The translations under genes and the position numbers were made by a program. Shown one piece after another: positions 63,733 to 64,000 of a DNA stretch of 64,000 bases. The notes beneath the pieces are model-generated. The model had not been told where the DNA came from, searched no databases, and worked only from the letters and a program-made list of their open reading frames with translations. How positions within the stretch are numbered: the first letter of the stretch is position 1; each line of letters begins with the position of its first letter. This stretch comes from Epilithonimonas bovis DSM 19482 (GTDB lineage Bacteria > Bacteroidota > Bacteroidia > Flavobacteriales > Weeksellaceae), in contig NZ_FTPU01000011.1 of NCBI RefSeq assembly GCF_900108115.1, positions 31,603-95,602 on the forward strand. The letters are read 5' to 3'.

Positions 63733-64000
63733 ATGAAAACAGAAGACCTACTCAAGCTATTATTACCTGAATACTTAATTGAATACTTTGATGTTGTAAA
63801 ATTTGAAGATATTGATGGCTTGCTTCACCTTTATTTTGAAGAGAAAAATACAATTCCCAAAGAATTTTCAGTTTTACAGCTTCAATCTAAAGGCTTTCAT
63901 GAAGAGATTACGGTTGATGACTTTCCGCTTCGTGGAAAAGCCGTACAGCTGCATATCAAACGCAGAAGATGGACTGATTTGAAGTCAGGCAAAATTCTAC
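63733..64000 (+). CDS. ISAon1-type transposase N-terminal protein (cut by window end)
   Basis: The frame runs from the ATG at 63733 to the end of the window without a stop. The visible 89 residues (MKTEDLLKLLLPEYLIEYFD, HLYFEEKNTIPKEF, GFHEEITVDDFPLRGKAVQLHIKRRRW) match, by recall, the small N-terminal ORF of ISAon1-type insertion sequences in Bacteroidota. The second transposase ORF would lie outside the window. The left inverted repeat cannot be identified from one end. Confidence 0.72.
   Translation, partial: MKTEDLLKLLLPEYLIEYFDVVKFEDIDGLLHLYFEEKNTIPKEFSVLQLQSKGFHEEITVDDFPLRGKAVQLHIKRRRWTDLKSGKIL

Overview
The window comes from a Bacteroidota genome, most likely a flavobacterium of the Chryseobacterium/Weeksellaceae type. 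The evidence is low GC, many promoters with the Bacteroidota -7 box TAnnTTTG in place of the E. coli -10 box, scarce Shine-Dalgarno sequences, and typical flavobacterial genes (DUF1501/DUF1800 pair, OlsF-like acyltransferase, MenC, cyanophycin synthetase, an ISAon1-type transposase start). The genus is an inference.

Left flank (1-31070): ordinary chromosome. It runs from the 3' end of cphA through corA, a FabH-type synthase, two secreted or exported DUF proteins, a small outer-membrane barrel, YceI, tex, coaD, ddl, dgkA, dnaN, a ParE-type toxin-antitoxin pair, pheT, hemN, dps, queD, groES/groEL, menC, fbp, an aspartate kinase and a fused lysophospholipid/ornithine-lipid acyltransferase. Most intergenic spaces hold a clear hairpin terminator or a TAnnTTTG box.

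Island (31131-60724, about 29.6 kb): it is inserted in the 3' end of the first of two identical tandem tRNA-Phe genes. A 14-bp piece of the tRNA 3' end is repeated at the right end (attL 31131-31144, attR 60711-60724). Next to attL lies a tyrosine recombinase, then an AbiE-type toxin-antitoxin pair with a palindromic operator, then a small mobile-element module (HTH protein, winged-helix-like protein, DnaC-like ATPase). Diverged noncoding repeats of about 340 bp lie near both ends and contain 32-bp-period iteron-like units. I see no conjugation genes.

The body of the island is a stack of defence-type genes: a WYL regulator; a DUF2130 protein; a frameshifted von Willebrand A gene; a type I restriction-modification operon (hsdR, hsdM, hsdS) with two extra genes (a DUF6414-like protein and a Clp-type AAA+ ATPase) between hsdM and hsdS; a coiled-coil protein with a hydrophobic centre; an ImmA/IrrE protease plus PIN-like protein; a HIRAN protein; a TIR protein; a small membrane protein; an ASCH protein; a large fusion of a degenerate HsdM-like methylase, an HsdS-like region and a histidine kinase, followed by its receiver-domain partner; an SF2-helicase-like protein; and an unrecognised protein.

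The strongest new observation is that three of these units (DUF2130, HIRAN and helicase) carry the same operator, TGTGCA-N7-TGCACA. It sits exactly 14 nt before a TTTG -7 core and 44-45 nt before the start codon. This suggests one regulator, plausibly the adjacent WYL protein, controls them together. The methylase-like/histidine-kinase fusion with its receiver partner looks like a two-component signalling system built from type I restriction parts and is the best candidate for an undescribed system.

Right flank (60725-64000): the native terminator of the interrupted tRNA-Phe, the second tRNA-Phe, a Fur-family regulator, a C1-type peptidase with an unusual residue at the catalytic Asn position, a cold-shock-domain protein with a roughly 310-nt leader, and the start of an ISAon1-type transposase running off the window.
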